DNA of 58,241 nucleotides, taken from Stentor coeruleus. Taxonomy: Eukaryota; Ciliophora; Heterotrichea; Heterotrichida; Stentoridae. Location of the stretch: contig MPUH01000392.1 in NCBI GenBank assembly GCA_001970955.1, forward strand, positions 1 to 58,241, given 5' to 3'. Shown piece after piece: positions 50,471 to 58,241 of this stretch (the stretch's first letter is position 1; the number at the start of each line of letters is the position of its first letter). The translations under genes were made by a program, and so were the position numbers. The notes beneath the pieces were generated by a model. That model was not told where the DNA came from. It saw only the letters and a program-made list of their open reading frames with translations, and did no database searches.

Positions 50471-52144
50471 ATGTTATTTTTTATACTTTTGGCGCAAGGT
50501 TCTTTATCCCAAGAAAGTAATGATATTTCTGACCATATGGATACTGTTGAGTGCATTTGTGACTTAACTTTAAACTCATGTGATAGTTTTTGTTGCTGTG
50601 ATAGAAACTGTTCATCTTCAATAATCCAAAAATGGACTGATCAAAATCACTGCGCAATGGAAAAATTCACAAGCTTCGGACTTGTTTATTGTAAGAAAGA
50701 TGGGAAATTTTTTGTTGAGAATAGCGAAAAAGACACAATTGACCCTTTGTTTAAACTATTATGTGTCCAATATGATAATTCACCCGATTGGGGTAGGTAT
50801 CATAAACTTATTGTTTCGGAAAGTGACTTTTCTACAGAAACTATTATAAATATTATTGGAAGTTCAGCTCAATATCCTAACAAAATTGCTGTATTAGTTC
50901 CAGATACTCAAAATACTGATTATTTGCCCGGGGTTACAATCAAAGCTTCTTATTCTGGGACAAACATCAACAAATCAGCTTATCATAGCTCTTGGGTATT
51001 ACCTGGACCAGGGCCTGATGGAAAATGCACATATGGAAGCCCGATAAGTTGGCTTAGTTCACCGAAATATACATCTTGTGCTGTTATAGTATCAGATCTT
51101 AGTACAGACTGCATTAGGTATATGTCTGTAGAGAATTTTGTGAATAATGTTAAATTGACTGATTACCTTTCGGAGGATACAACTATTTCTATAACTTTGA
51201 ACTCTGTGTTAATTATTAAAAGTGATGGAACTATTAGCAGTTCTATTGATACAAGTCCACAAACAGTCTATTCATCGAGTAAATGTACAAATGCTTTGAT
51301 CCAAGCAGATTTTATTGTATATACAGATACTGATATGAAAGGTATTACAAAAGTTACAGCGGATATTATAATAAAAGATATAGGAAGCGACTCTGAAACT
51401 GTTATGCAAAAGTTTTCTTTAAAGTTTTTTACTCAAACTGATGCTCAAAGTCTGTCTGGGAGCCCTGGTTACGTTAAAGGGAAACCATTAATAACTGCAA
51501 CAGGTGATACTAAATCATACCAATCATTATTTAAACTATATGGAAGAAATACAGCTGGTAAATGTTCTGATAGCAAATTAGAATATTCTCCTATAGTTAA
51601 CTATGGCGAAGATACAATTTTTAGTTGTTATATCAGTTATACACTAAAAGAATTGAAAGATGCATGTGGTTCAAGTTTTAAAGACGAACTAATTTTTAAT
51701 CAAGAAGTCACTTATATAGCCAAATACGGTAATGTTATCAATGCTGAAACTAATGATGAATGGGTAAGTATTAGCTCATCAGATTCAGATATTGGTGTTT
51801 GGAATGATAATACAAACTCATGTAAACTTTATGGGATTTTAGTATATGATATTTATTATACACAAGTTGGACCTTATGAAAACCCTCAAGACAAAATTAT
51901 TTATGTAAAAAAATATTATAAGGAGACAAATTGGGTTTATAGAGAATCGGTGACTACAAAAAGTCAGAAATTTGCATTAAGTGTTGCTATCAATTATATT
52001 CCATATCAAAAAGAAGATGATCCTTATTATATATCAGAAAGTAGTTCGGATCTTGTTGTTGATGATGTTGTTTATGTTGTAAGGGTTAGTAGTGGTGAGT
52101 ATTTATCGACAATTATTTCTTTTATCCTAATATTAATTATTTAG
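50471..52144 (+). CDS. Tectonic-family ciliary transition-zone protein
   Basis: 557 residues. A signal peptide (about 1-14) leads to the tectonic N-terminal cysteine cluster C28, C30, C37, C41-C43, C47 (CDLTLNSCDSFCCCD), which is diagnostic. The extracellular tectonic domain follows and includes the family-typical SGSPGYVKGKPL near 328-340 and several conserved Cys. The last dozen residues are hydrophobic (TIISFILILII), so the protein is either held by a C-terminal helix or lipid-anchored. Tectonics are part of the MKS module at the ciliary transition zone and control membrane protein entry. I cannot tell which of TCTN1-3 it corresponds to; protists often have a single one. Its stop overlaps by 8 nt the end of the opposite-strand gene. 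Confidence 0.93.
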   Translation: MLFFILLAQGSLSQESNDISDHMDTVECICDLTLNSCDSFCCCDRNCSSSIIQKWTDQNHCAMEKFTSFGLVYCKKDGKFFVENSEKDTIDPLFKLLCVQYDNSPDWGRYHKLIVSESDFSTETIINIIGSSAQYPNKIAVLVPDTQNTDYLPGVTIKASYSGTNINKSAYHSSWVLPGPGPDGKCTYGSPISWLSSPKYTSCAVIVSDLSTDCIRYMSVENFVNNVKLTDYLSEDTTISITLNSVLIIKSDGTISSSIDTSPQTVYSSSKCTNALIQADFIVYTDTDMKGITKVTADIIIKDIGSDSETVMQKFSLKFFTQTDAQSLSGSPGYVKGKPLITATGDTKSYQSLFKLYGRNTAGKCSDSKLEYSPIVNYGEDTIFSCYISYTLKELKDACGSSFKDELIFNQEVTYIAKYGNVINAETNDEWVSISSSDSDIGVWNDNTNSCKLYGILVYDIYYTQVGPYENPQDKIIYVKKYYKETNWVYRESVTTKSQKFALSVAINYIPYQKEDDPYYISESSSDLVVDDVVYVVRVSSGEYLSTIISFILILII

Positions 52145-52907
52145 TTCTTACAGAGTCTACTAATTCTTTTTCTAAGTCTTGAACTTTTTGTTTTGAAATA
52201 TTTTCCATCATTTTCTTTTTTTCATAGTAGTCTTCGAGTTCTTTTTTCTTTAGTTCAAGATATTTTTTGTGTTTTTCTTCATCTTTTCTTTTCTTTTTAG
52301 CTTCTTCTTCAAAGTAAATTTTTAGTTGCTCATTGCGTAGTTTCAGTTCTTCTTTGTATTTTTCTAGTTTGCCTTTTTGTTTTTGCACATGTTTTAGTCT
52401 TGTTGTTTCGAGAGATTGAAACTCTTTTTTCTGTCGGATTTCAGATTCTTTCATGTCTTGGATTTTTTCTATTTCTTTGCGGATTTTTTCTTCTCGGTAG
52501 GTTTCGATTTTTTCTATAAGTTTTAGTTTTTGTGCATTAGGCAAAGATACTGTCTTTTGCTGTGCCGGAACACTTAATTTATTCTCGCGTCCACGAAATC
52601 TTATTGTAAAATCCTTAGGTTCACTCTTAGGAAGTTGTGGCATTATATCCGATATATCAATATTCCTAGTATATGCTTGCACCGAAAAATTTTCTTTAAT
52701 AGGATGGGCAACTGAAGGCATTTCAGAGGTATCTGAAAAATGTTTGCACGGTAATCTTAAAGTACATATCACACATCTTCCAACTGAAGGTAAAGCTGAC
52801 TTAAGTTCATTAACCTTATAGCTAAACTCTTTTACTCTCAATTCTTCAAGTGCTGCTTGTAGTTGTTTTCCCTTTTCCCCTAAAGCTTTTTCTAAATCTT
52901 CTTCCAT
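52137..52907 (-). CDS. Small coiled-coil protein with a Cys/His cluster
   Basis: 256 residues. An N-terminal helix (1-40) is followed by CVICTLRLPCKH (about 45-56), a CxxC...C-x-H arrangement that could bind one metal ion. A Pro-containing linker leads to a long, highly charged single helix or coiled coil (about 125-250), full of Lys/Glu repeats. No family recognised. The gene is convergent with tectonic: the two coding regions overlap by 8 bp, so both stop codons sit inside the other frame. The 5' side lies 191 bp from the VPS35 start on the opposite strand. Confidence 0.8.
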   Translation of the reverse strand: MEEDLEKALGEKGKQLQAALEELRVKEFSYKVNELKSALPSVGRCVICTLRLPCKHFSDTSEMPSVAHPIKENFSVQAYTRNIDISDIMPQLPKSEPKDFTIRFRGRENKLSVPAQQKTVSLPNAQKLKLIEKIETYREEKIRKEIEKIQDMKESEIRQKKEFQSLETTRLKHVQKQKGKLEKYKEELKLRNEQLKIYFEEEAKKKRKDEEKHKKYLELKKKELEDYYEKKKMMENISKQKVQDLEKELVDSVRTK

Positions 52908-53098
52908 TATAACTATTTAACTGAATCCTAACATAAATAATCATCCAATTTTTCTCTAATTCTAATCTTAAACCCATAAAAATCCTAACTAAATTTATCA
53001 ATATTATTCAGCATATTTCTTCCACACAAAAAATACATGATTTTTCCTAGTCTATCAAATCCTCCTAAAGGTAAATCTCTACCATATTTAGTAAAACA

Positions 53099-55405
53099 AT
53101 GGAGGAAGACCAAGACAAGATATTAGAAGAAGCTGTCTCAATTGTAAAAAACGAATCATTTCATATGCAGCGAGCTTTAGATGCTTCTGATATGAAAGAA
53201 GCTCTAAAAAACGCTTCAAGCATGATAAGCGAAATGAAGACTTCCTCAATGTCCCCAAAGACATATTATCAGCTTTATATGACAGTCTTTGACCAGTTAT
53301 CCCGCTTGGAAAATTATTTCTTAGAAGAATATCGCCGAGGTCGTAAAATTGCAGACCTCTATGAAAAAGTTCAACACGCCAGCGCTATCCTCCCACGTCT
53401 ATACCTTTTAGTGGCTGTCGGTTCAGTTTATATACAGACTCGTGAACTTCCAGCTAAAGCAATTCTAAAAGACCTTATTGAAATGGTAAAAGGTGTTCAA
53501 CATCCAATGAGAGGACTTTTCCTTAGATATTATCTTAACAAAGTATGTAAAGATAAACTCCCTGATAAAGGATCAGAATATGATACAGATGGTGAAGGGA
53601 CTAATGATTCTATAGACTTTCTTTTAACAAATTTATCTGAAATGAATCGTTTATGGGTAAGAATGCAACATACAGGTACTGTAAAAGATAAAACTAAAAG
53701 AGAAAAAGAAAGAAATGATCTTAGGGTTACTGTTGGAGAAAATATTGTAAGATTATCCTCTTTACAAGGACTTAATTTAGAATTGTATGTCAGTACTGTA
53801 CTTCCTAAAGTCTTAGAAATTATCACTTCAAGTAAAGATGCGATTTCACAACAGTATTTAATTGATTGCATAATACAAGCTTTCCCTGATGCTTATCATT
53901 TGCATACATTAGAACCTTTTCTTGAGAGTTTACCACAATTACAGCCAACTGTTGATGTGAAGTCTATATTGGTTAATTTATTAACAAGACTTGCTGATTA
54001 TGCAGGTGAAGGAGATTTGGATGTTGTTAAAAGTATTGATATTTTTGGGTTGATTAAAAAAGCTGTGGATAATATTATTACAGAACAAGCTGGGGGTAGT
54101 GAGACTAAAGCTTTATTACAGTTACAAGTTGCGTTTATTAGATTGTCTTTGAAATGTTATCCATTAAATACGCAATATGTTAATGAAATTTTGAATTCGA
54201 GTGTGACTGTTGTTGATAAAGCAAACTCTGCAGGGAATTTAGAGGCTGAATCTTTGAAGAATATTGTTAAATTGCTTTCTTATCCGCTTGAGACTATGTC
54301 TTTAGCTATATTGACGATGAATAATTATCCTAAACTTATGGGATATTTACAATTTTCTTCAAGGAAGCAGGTCGCTTTTAAGATTGTAGAAGCTGTTGTT
54401 ACTAGCAAAAAAACTTTGGATTCAGTAGATACTGTTGAGCAATTGTTGCATTTTATCACACCTTTACTTATTGATTGTAGTGATTCAGAATCTAGCGAGG
54501 CATATGAATTCGAAGACGAACAGCAAAACGTGTCAAAACTCGTGCACTTAGTCTCCGCAAATACCCCAGAAGCTTTTCTAAGTATTTTCCACAAATTCTA
54601 TTTAACTTTCTCCAAAGGTGGTTCCAATAGAATCAAATTCACTTACCCATCCTTACTTTTCGCCTATCTGAAATTCTTAAAACTTCTCGACACCCAAAGT
54701 ATCGAAATGGATCTATTAGAAACCCTTCATATAATCCACGATATTCTTATCAAAATGGCTGAAATCAACCCTGATACAGCCATAAAATTAGGTTTAGAAT
54801 GTGTTTTATGTATAAATTCCTTCAAAACAAACTCAAACTACGGCCAAGCAGCAGCTGAATTCATAAAACAAGTTATAAACTTATATCAAGAAGAATTAGC
54901 TGATACTTATTCTAAATTTGCCACAGTAAACTTACTTTGTTGTGCAGCTTCAAAAGTTCATTGTATTGATTTAAGTACATATGAAGAAATATTACAGATA
55001 ATATTACAATTCGCATCAAGACAATTGAAAAAAAGTGATCAATGTTTTAGTATTACATTATGTACTCATTTATTTTTCAATGAAAATGTACATGATGGAG
55101 ATAAAGTTTCTGGGTGTTTGAATAAAGCTGCAGGGATTGCCAGGATATGTGCCAAGAATCCAAGGAATATTGGGCTTTTTGTTGTTTTGCTTAATAAGTT
55201 TGTGTATTTCTATACACATGCTCGTGGGTCAGTTGATGCGGATTTGATTAATGGGATTATAGGGTTTGTAAATGAACAGCTAAATGGGGAGTTTGAACAG
55301 GATATCAAGGCCCAGATCCATGAGGCGAGGATTTATATGAAGAACACTTTACGCTATATTAAGTCGCGTCAAGCCGAAAACCAACTTAGGGAAATTACAG
55401 CTTAA
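53099..55405 (+). CDS. VPS35: Retromer subunit VPS35
   Basis: 768 residues, full length for the family (about 750-800), single exon. The N-terminal region includes ILPRLYLLVAVGSVYI, whose PRLYLL motif binds VPS26, followed by GLFLRYYLNK and NLSEMNRLWVRMQHTG, both close to identical across eukaryotes. The rest is the alpha-solenoid that binds VPS29 at its C-terminal half. An acidic loop with DSESSEAYEFEDEQQ (about 461-477) is variable. VPS35 is the core of retromer, which returns cargo from endosomes to the Golgi or plasma membrane. Base composition flips sharply near position 54500, from G-rich to C-rich codons, without any break in the protein. Confidence 0.97.
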   Translation: MEEDQDKILEEAVSIVKNESFHMQRALDASDMKEALKNASSMISEMKTSSMSPKTYYQLYMTVFDQLSRLENYFLEEYRRGRKIADLYEKVQHASAILPRLYLLVAVGSVYIQTRELPAKAILKDLIEMVKGVQHPMRGLFLRYYLNKVCKDKLPDKGSEYDTDGEGTNDSIDFLLTNLSEMNRLWVRMQHTGTVKDKTKREKERNDLRVTVGENIVRLSSLQGLNLELYVSTVLPKVLEIITSSKDAISQQYLIDCIIQAFPDAYHLHTLEPFLESLPQLQPTVDVKSILVNLLTRLADYAGEGDLDVVKSIDIFGLIKKAVDNIITEQAGGSETKALLQLQVAFIRLSLKCYPLNTQYVNEILNSSVTVVDKANSAGNLEAESLKNIVKLLSYPLETMSLAILTMNNYPKLMGYLQFSSRKQVAFKIVEAVVTSKKTLDSVDTVEQLLHFITPLLIDCSDSESSEAYEFEDEQQNVSKLVHLVSANTPEAFLSIFHKFYLTFSKGGSNRIKFTYPSLLFAYLKFLKLLDTQSIEMDLLETLHIIHDILIKMAEINPDTAIKLGLECVLCINSFKTNSNYGQAAAEFIKQVINLYQEELADTYSKFATVNLLCCAASKVHCIDLSTYEEILQIILQFASRQLKKSDQCFSITLCTHLFFNENVHDGDKVSGCLNKAAGIARICAKNPRNIGLFVVLLNKFVYFYTHARGSVDADLINGIIGFVNEQLNGEFEQDIKAQIHEARIYMKNTLRYIKSRQAENQLREITA

Positions 55406-55705
55406 ATAGTTGTTAGTAAGAGAGATATGGAAATTTAATATGAGCTTCATGGGAAAGCTTATTATGCTTTATATATACATATATCATAAAAAAAAAACCC
55501 TTCACTTCAACTTATATTGATCTTATATTCAGCATCCATCTTCCTTAAACCACCTTCTCATTATCATAGTCTTAGTGATTATTTCTTATAATTCCCCATC
55601 ATTTCTACTTAAAAAAACTTATCCTAAAACCTTTCAAACTTTAATAAACATACTACAATCTTCAGCTGGGACAAAAACAGATACTTGAATGGCTGTAAAT
55701 AATAA
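55406..55705. promoter_or_regulatory. 5' region of the uS7/RPS5 gene
   Basis: 300 bp. From about 55500 the plus strand is C-rich and nearly G-free (TCCTTAAACCACCTTCTC), the strongest example of the 5' flank signature in this window. A run of ten A lies near 55488. An ATG at 55689 precedes the uS7 start by 17 nt in another frame. Confidence 0.4.
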
Positions 55706-56344
55706 ATGGCTAGTGGTTGGGAAGAAGATAAAGCTGCAGTTGTCGAAGCTACAGAAGAGAAAAAGGAAGTAGAAGTAAAGCTATTCGGGAAATGGGATTA
55801 CAGTTCATTGGAAGTCCGTGACTCGACTCTAACTGACTACATTAGTATTTCTCAGAAAAAAGTACGTACCTTTGTCCCACACACAGCAGGAAGGTGGCAG
55901 AAAAAACGTTTCCGTAAAGCTCTTTGTCCTATTATAGAAAGATTAGTTGATTCTTTGATGATGCATGGTAGGAATACAGGGAAAAAAATGATGGCAGTAA
56001 GGATTGTCAAGCAAGCCTTAGAGATTATTCATTTACTTACAGGAGAAAACCCAATTCAAGTTGTGATTAATGCTGTTAGTAATTCTGGACCTCGTGAAGA
56101 CTCGACTAGAATTGGTACTGGAGGTGTTGCTAGAAGACAAGCTGTTGATGTTGCCCCATTGAGAAGGGTTAATATGGGAGTTTATCTTATTTGCTGTGGA
56201 GCTAGATCTGCTGCTTTTAGGAACATTAAGACTATTTCTGAGTGCTTGGCAGATGAGATTATTAATGCTTCGAAAGGATCTGCTAACAGCTATGCTATCA
56301 AGAAAAAAGATGAAATTGAAAGGATAGCTAAAGGTAACAGATAA
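55706..56344 (+). CDS. RPS5: Ribosomal protein uS7 (RPS5)
   Basis: 212 residues, the usual eukaryotic length (about 200-210). Family segments include [69 protein letters not shown] and [14 protein letters not shown], and the end is [21 protein letters not shown], as in other eukaryotes (here SYAIKKKDE). The protein binds the 3' major domain of 18S rRNA at the head of the small subunit near the E site. Single exon. The ATG at 55706 is chosen because it opens the conserved frame. Confidence 0.97.
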   Translation: MASGWEEDKAAVVEATEEKKEVEVKLFGKWDYSSLEVRDSTLTDYISISQKKVRTFVPHTAGRWQKKRFRKALCPIIERLVDSLMMHGRNTGKKMMAVRIVKQALEIIHLLTGENPIQVVINAVSNSGPREDSTRIGTGGVARRQAVDVAPLRRVNMGVYLICCGARSAAFRNIKTISECLADEIINASKGSANSYAIKKKDEIERIAKGNR

Positions 56345-57615
56345 AGAATTAGATTATAAGTTATTAGGTTTATATATGAAAAAAAAAAATTTTTATGTGA
56401 TTATTCGTGTTATGTAATATTATGTTGAATGGATTAGAGGATTAGAAAGGAAGTGTGTAATGTATTATGCTATTAGGATAGATAGAAAATATTTAATGAT
56501 TGTTAGGATTTTATTAGAGAGAAAATATTTTTACTGTTGTAAAGTGATGAACATAGTAGAAATTTTAATTACTGAATGTAAAGGATTAGTAATTTTTTGT
56601 TTTAATATAAAATCTGGTCGATTTAGATATTGAAGTGTGGTCATAGGAAAATTTTATCAAGTTAAAATGATTTATATATATATAGTTTGTATGGAAAAAA
56701 TATAAGGTTTTGAGAATCAAATGGGCTATACATGGAAAAGCTTTTAAGTAGATCATTTCAAAATACACGAATTTCTATATTTATTTTTAATCAAATTGCA
56801 AACTTTTCATATAATCTACTTCAGAGTACATTTTCACACCTTCTGTTTAACACTCTCACATTAATCAAAGTTTTTATAATAAGTAAAACCCTTATCACGC
56901 TCCGAACGAAACAATGAGTCTTTTATATTTTCAGTGCCAAAAGTTTCATATAATTCCCAAGCTTTCAAAATATATTCAAATCTTAAAAAAAAGATTAAAA
57001 TATTGAAGTATGTTGATTTTGTTCTGTAAACTAGACAAAGTAGTTTTACTCGCATATTACTAAAATTGTAGAAACCAATGATATTGAGTTAGTGCAATTA
57101 TAGTCCAACACTTTTTACTTTAATAGCATCCTAAAAGTCAGATAATTTTTACCTTTTATGTATTCAAGGCAAAAATGGGAGAAATTCACAGATAGCATAA
57201 TCTAAACCATCATCCAAGATTTTTTTAATGTAATATTAATAGTATGAGTCACTTCTCTAACAAAAAGTGCACTTATAGACCCATTAAAACAATTAATATT
57301 TAAAACCACCACCTATCTCCTCTCTCTTAATAACCCAATTTTTACCAAAAATCAACAACAACCCAAAATTCTACAACCTAAAATAAACCAACTGGGCCCT
57401 AAAACCCATTTACAAATTTTTATCATTTTCCCTAAAAATCTTCTCTTCTCAACCCAAAACCCTTTTTTCCATCAAAAAAAATCCACAATTTCATCACCCA
57501 ACCTCCAAATATCCCTCCCCTACTCCAAAACCCAAAACTTTTTTTCAATCCTCTGCCTTAAATCCTTATCTTTTGTCCTCACAATTGTTGATTTCTAAGT
57601 GAAATTATCTAACTA
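56345..57615. other. 1.3-kb convergent intergenic region
   Basis: It lies between the tail-to-tail ribosomal protein genes. The left part is G-rich on the plus strand (3' flank of uS7) and the right part, about 57300-57580, is C-rich (3' flank of RPL26 read on its own strand), so the composition mirrors around the middle. Three short frames of about 60 codons overlap one another on both strands; the one at 56861-57055 (-) has somewhat protein-like residues (RFEYILKAWELYETFGTENI) but no support. No RNA gene recognised. Confidence 0.45.
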
Positions 57616-58059
57616 TTAGTCAACTCCAGCAATATCCTTCTTTGCCCACTTGCCTTTATCTTTTCTATTCTGAGCTTTTCTTTCAATCAAATTCTTCCTG
57701 TCTTCAGTCATTTTAAGTTTAGTGATAAACACATTACTTGGGTGGACTGGGACTGGTACAGTTTGTCCATTGCTTTTTTCTTTTGTATACCTTTCAATAT
57801 GAATGCAGAATCTCCTTCTGTAAACTGCGATAACTTTTCCAGCATGAGTTTTATTTTGCCCTCTTACAACAACCACTTCATCACCTCTTCTTATTGGCAT
57901 AGCTCGTACAGAATGCTTATCTTTAAGTTCTTTGCTCNTATCTTTAAGTTCTTTGCTCAAATGCGAACTCATAAGCTTTCTACGAACACTAGATGGGGCG
58001 GTAAAATAAGCTTTTCTGGCTTTTCTTCTTGAGCTGCTCACAGACTTATTCTGCTTCAT
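57616..58059 (-). CDS. RPL26: Ribosomal protein uL24 (RPL26), with an assembly-inserted duplication
   Basis: 147 codons as given; 140 residues are expected once the artefact is removed. Family segments: [51 protein letters not shown] (KOW motif), [26 protein letters not shown] and [18 protein letters not shown]. The segment SKELKD appears twice around an undetermined residue, because the DNA repeats 20 bp on either side of an N. Other eukaryotic RPL26 proteins have it once. The protein sits near the peptide exit tunnel of the large subunit. Single exon. The start lies 31 nt (or 7 nt) from the start of a Rab gene on the opposite strand. Confidence 0.96.
   Translation of the reverse strand: MKQNKSVSSSRRKARKAYFTAPSSVRRKLMSSHLSKELKDXSKELKDKHSVRAMPIRRGDEVVVVRGQNKTHAGKVIAVYRRRFCIHIERYTKEKSNGQTVPVPVHPSNVFITKLKMTEDRKNLIERKAQNRKDKGKWAKKDIAGVD
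57918..57958. repeat. 20-bp duplication around a single N inside RPL26
   Basis: TATCTTTAAGTTCTTTGCTC occurs at 57918-57937 and again at 57939-57958, separated by the N at 57938. Together they add 21 nt, or seven codons, without a frame shift, duplicating SKELKD in a conserved ribosomal protein. Same pattern as the N at 12621; an unmerged contig overlap is the likely cause. Confidence 0.88.
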
Positions 58060-58066
58060 TCAAAAT

Positions 58067-58241
58067 ATGGCAAAGACAATAGGTATAAATATGGAGCAAG
58101 AATATGATTACCTATTCAAGGTACTTCTTATTGGAGATAGTTCTGTTGGAAAAACTTCAGTGCTTTTGAGGTATGTTGATGATACTTTCAATCCTGAATT
58201 TCAAACAACAATCGGTGTTGACTTTAAGATATCATATCACA
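58067..58241 (+). CDS. Rab-family small GTPase, 5' part only
   Basis: The frame runs off the right edge of the window. From the ATG at 58091 it reads [20 protein letters not shown] and continues with [13 protein letters not shown] and TTIGVDFK. This shows the P-loop GDSSVGKT, the switch I threonine in TTIG and the Rab-typical VDFK, closest in feel to the Rab1/Rab8/Rab35 group. An in-frame ATG at 58067 would add eight residues but lies only 7 nt from the RPL26 start on the other strand; 58091 is the more likely start. Unlike the Rab-like protein at 6270-6803, the visible motifs are canonical. G3-G5 and the C-terminus lie outside the window. Confidence 0.92.
   Translation, partial: MAKTIGINMEQEYDYLFKVLLIGDSSVGKTSVLLRYVDDTFNPEFQTTIGVDFKISYH

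Noticed and set aside
53649..53667. GTAAG...CAG string inside VPS35 as a possible intron
   Set aside because: The 19-nt segment encodes the conserved VRMQHTG of VPS35, so it is exon sequence.
56861..57055. 64-codon minus-strand frame between the ribosomal protein genes
   Set aside because: Slightly protein-like, but short, overlapped by frames on the other strand, and without any recognised motif.

Overview
The window is nuclear DNA of a ciliate, very probably a heterotrich such as Stentor or a close relative. It is strongly AT-rich and gene-dense, and most genes are one uninterrupted exon (up to 2944 codons). The few introns are 15 nt long: three are clear, each GTAA...TAG with an A six bases from the 3' end. 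TAA, TAG and TGA all behave as stops, because conserved proteins (VPS35, BRF1, uS7, a cullin) read full length under the standard code. That combination points to Stentor rather than to ciliates with reassigned stops. The genus call is inference; no rRNA or mitochondrial marker is present.

Layout. 0.6-7 kb: cullin (-), MORN-repeat protein with a myristoylation-type N-terminus (+), a five-TM protein with three PX domains (-), and a divergent Rab-like GTPase only 8 nt upstream of it (-). 7-18 kb: an unknown basic protein (+), a C2 / coiled-coil / GAR-like protein (-), a degenerate GIY-YIG domain fused to six zinc knuckles (+), Tousled-like kinase (-) and a large disordered protein (+). 18-24 kb: Mei2-like RNA-binding protein (+), TFIIIB subunit BRF1 (+) and an oversized CD36/LIMP-2-type membrane protein (-). 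24.2-26.3 kb is the longest gene-free stretch. 26-44 kb: coiled-coil protein (-), small protein with Sfi1-like motifs (+), TRIM37-type RING/B-box/MATH protein (+), a second C2 / coiled-coil / GAR-like protein (+), a UVR-like coiled-coil protein with one intron (+) and a 2944-residue coiled-coil protein (+). 44-58 kb: PAS-like multi-TM receptor (+), CDC14 phosphatase (-, one intron), tectonic (+), coiled-coil protein (-), VPS35 (+), ribosomal proteins uS7/RPS5 (+) and uL24/RPL26 (-), and the start of a Rab GTPase running off the right edge (+).

There is no operon-like pathway logic, as expected of a ciliate. Between 26 and 53 kb, however, many products belong to centriole, cilium or cytoskeleton biology (TRIM37, Sfi1-like, GAR-like, giant coiled coil, CDC14, tectonic). 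VPS35, the Rab proteins, the PX protein and the CD36-like protein belong to endosome/lysosome traffic. Intergenic spaces are short. Two assembly scars, each a single N between perfect direct duplications, are visible; one adds seven spurious codons to RPL26. The points most worth following are the GIY-YIG/zinc-knuckle fusion, the pair of C2/coiled-coil/GAR-like proteins, the triple-PX membrane protein beside a Rab-like GTPase lacking the catalytic Gln, and a sawtooth strand asymmetry (C-rich to G-rich) along transcripts.
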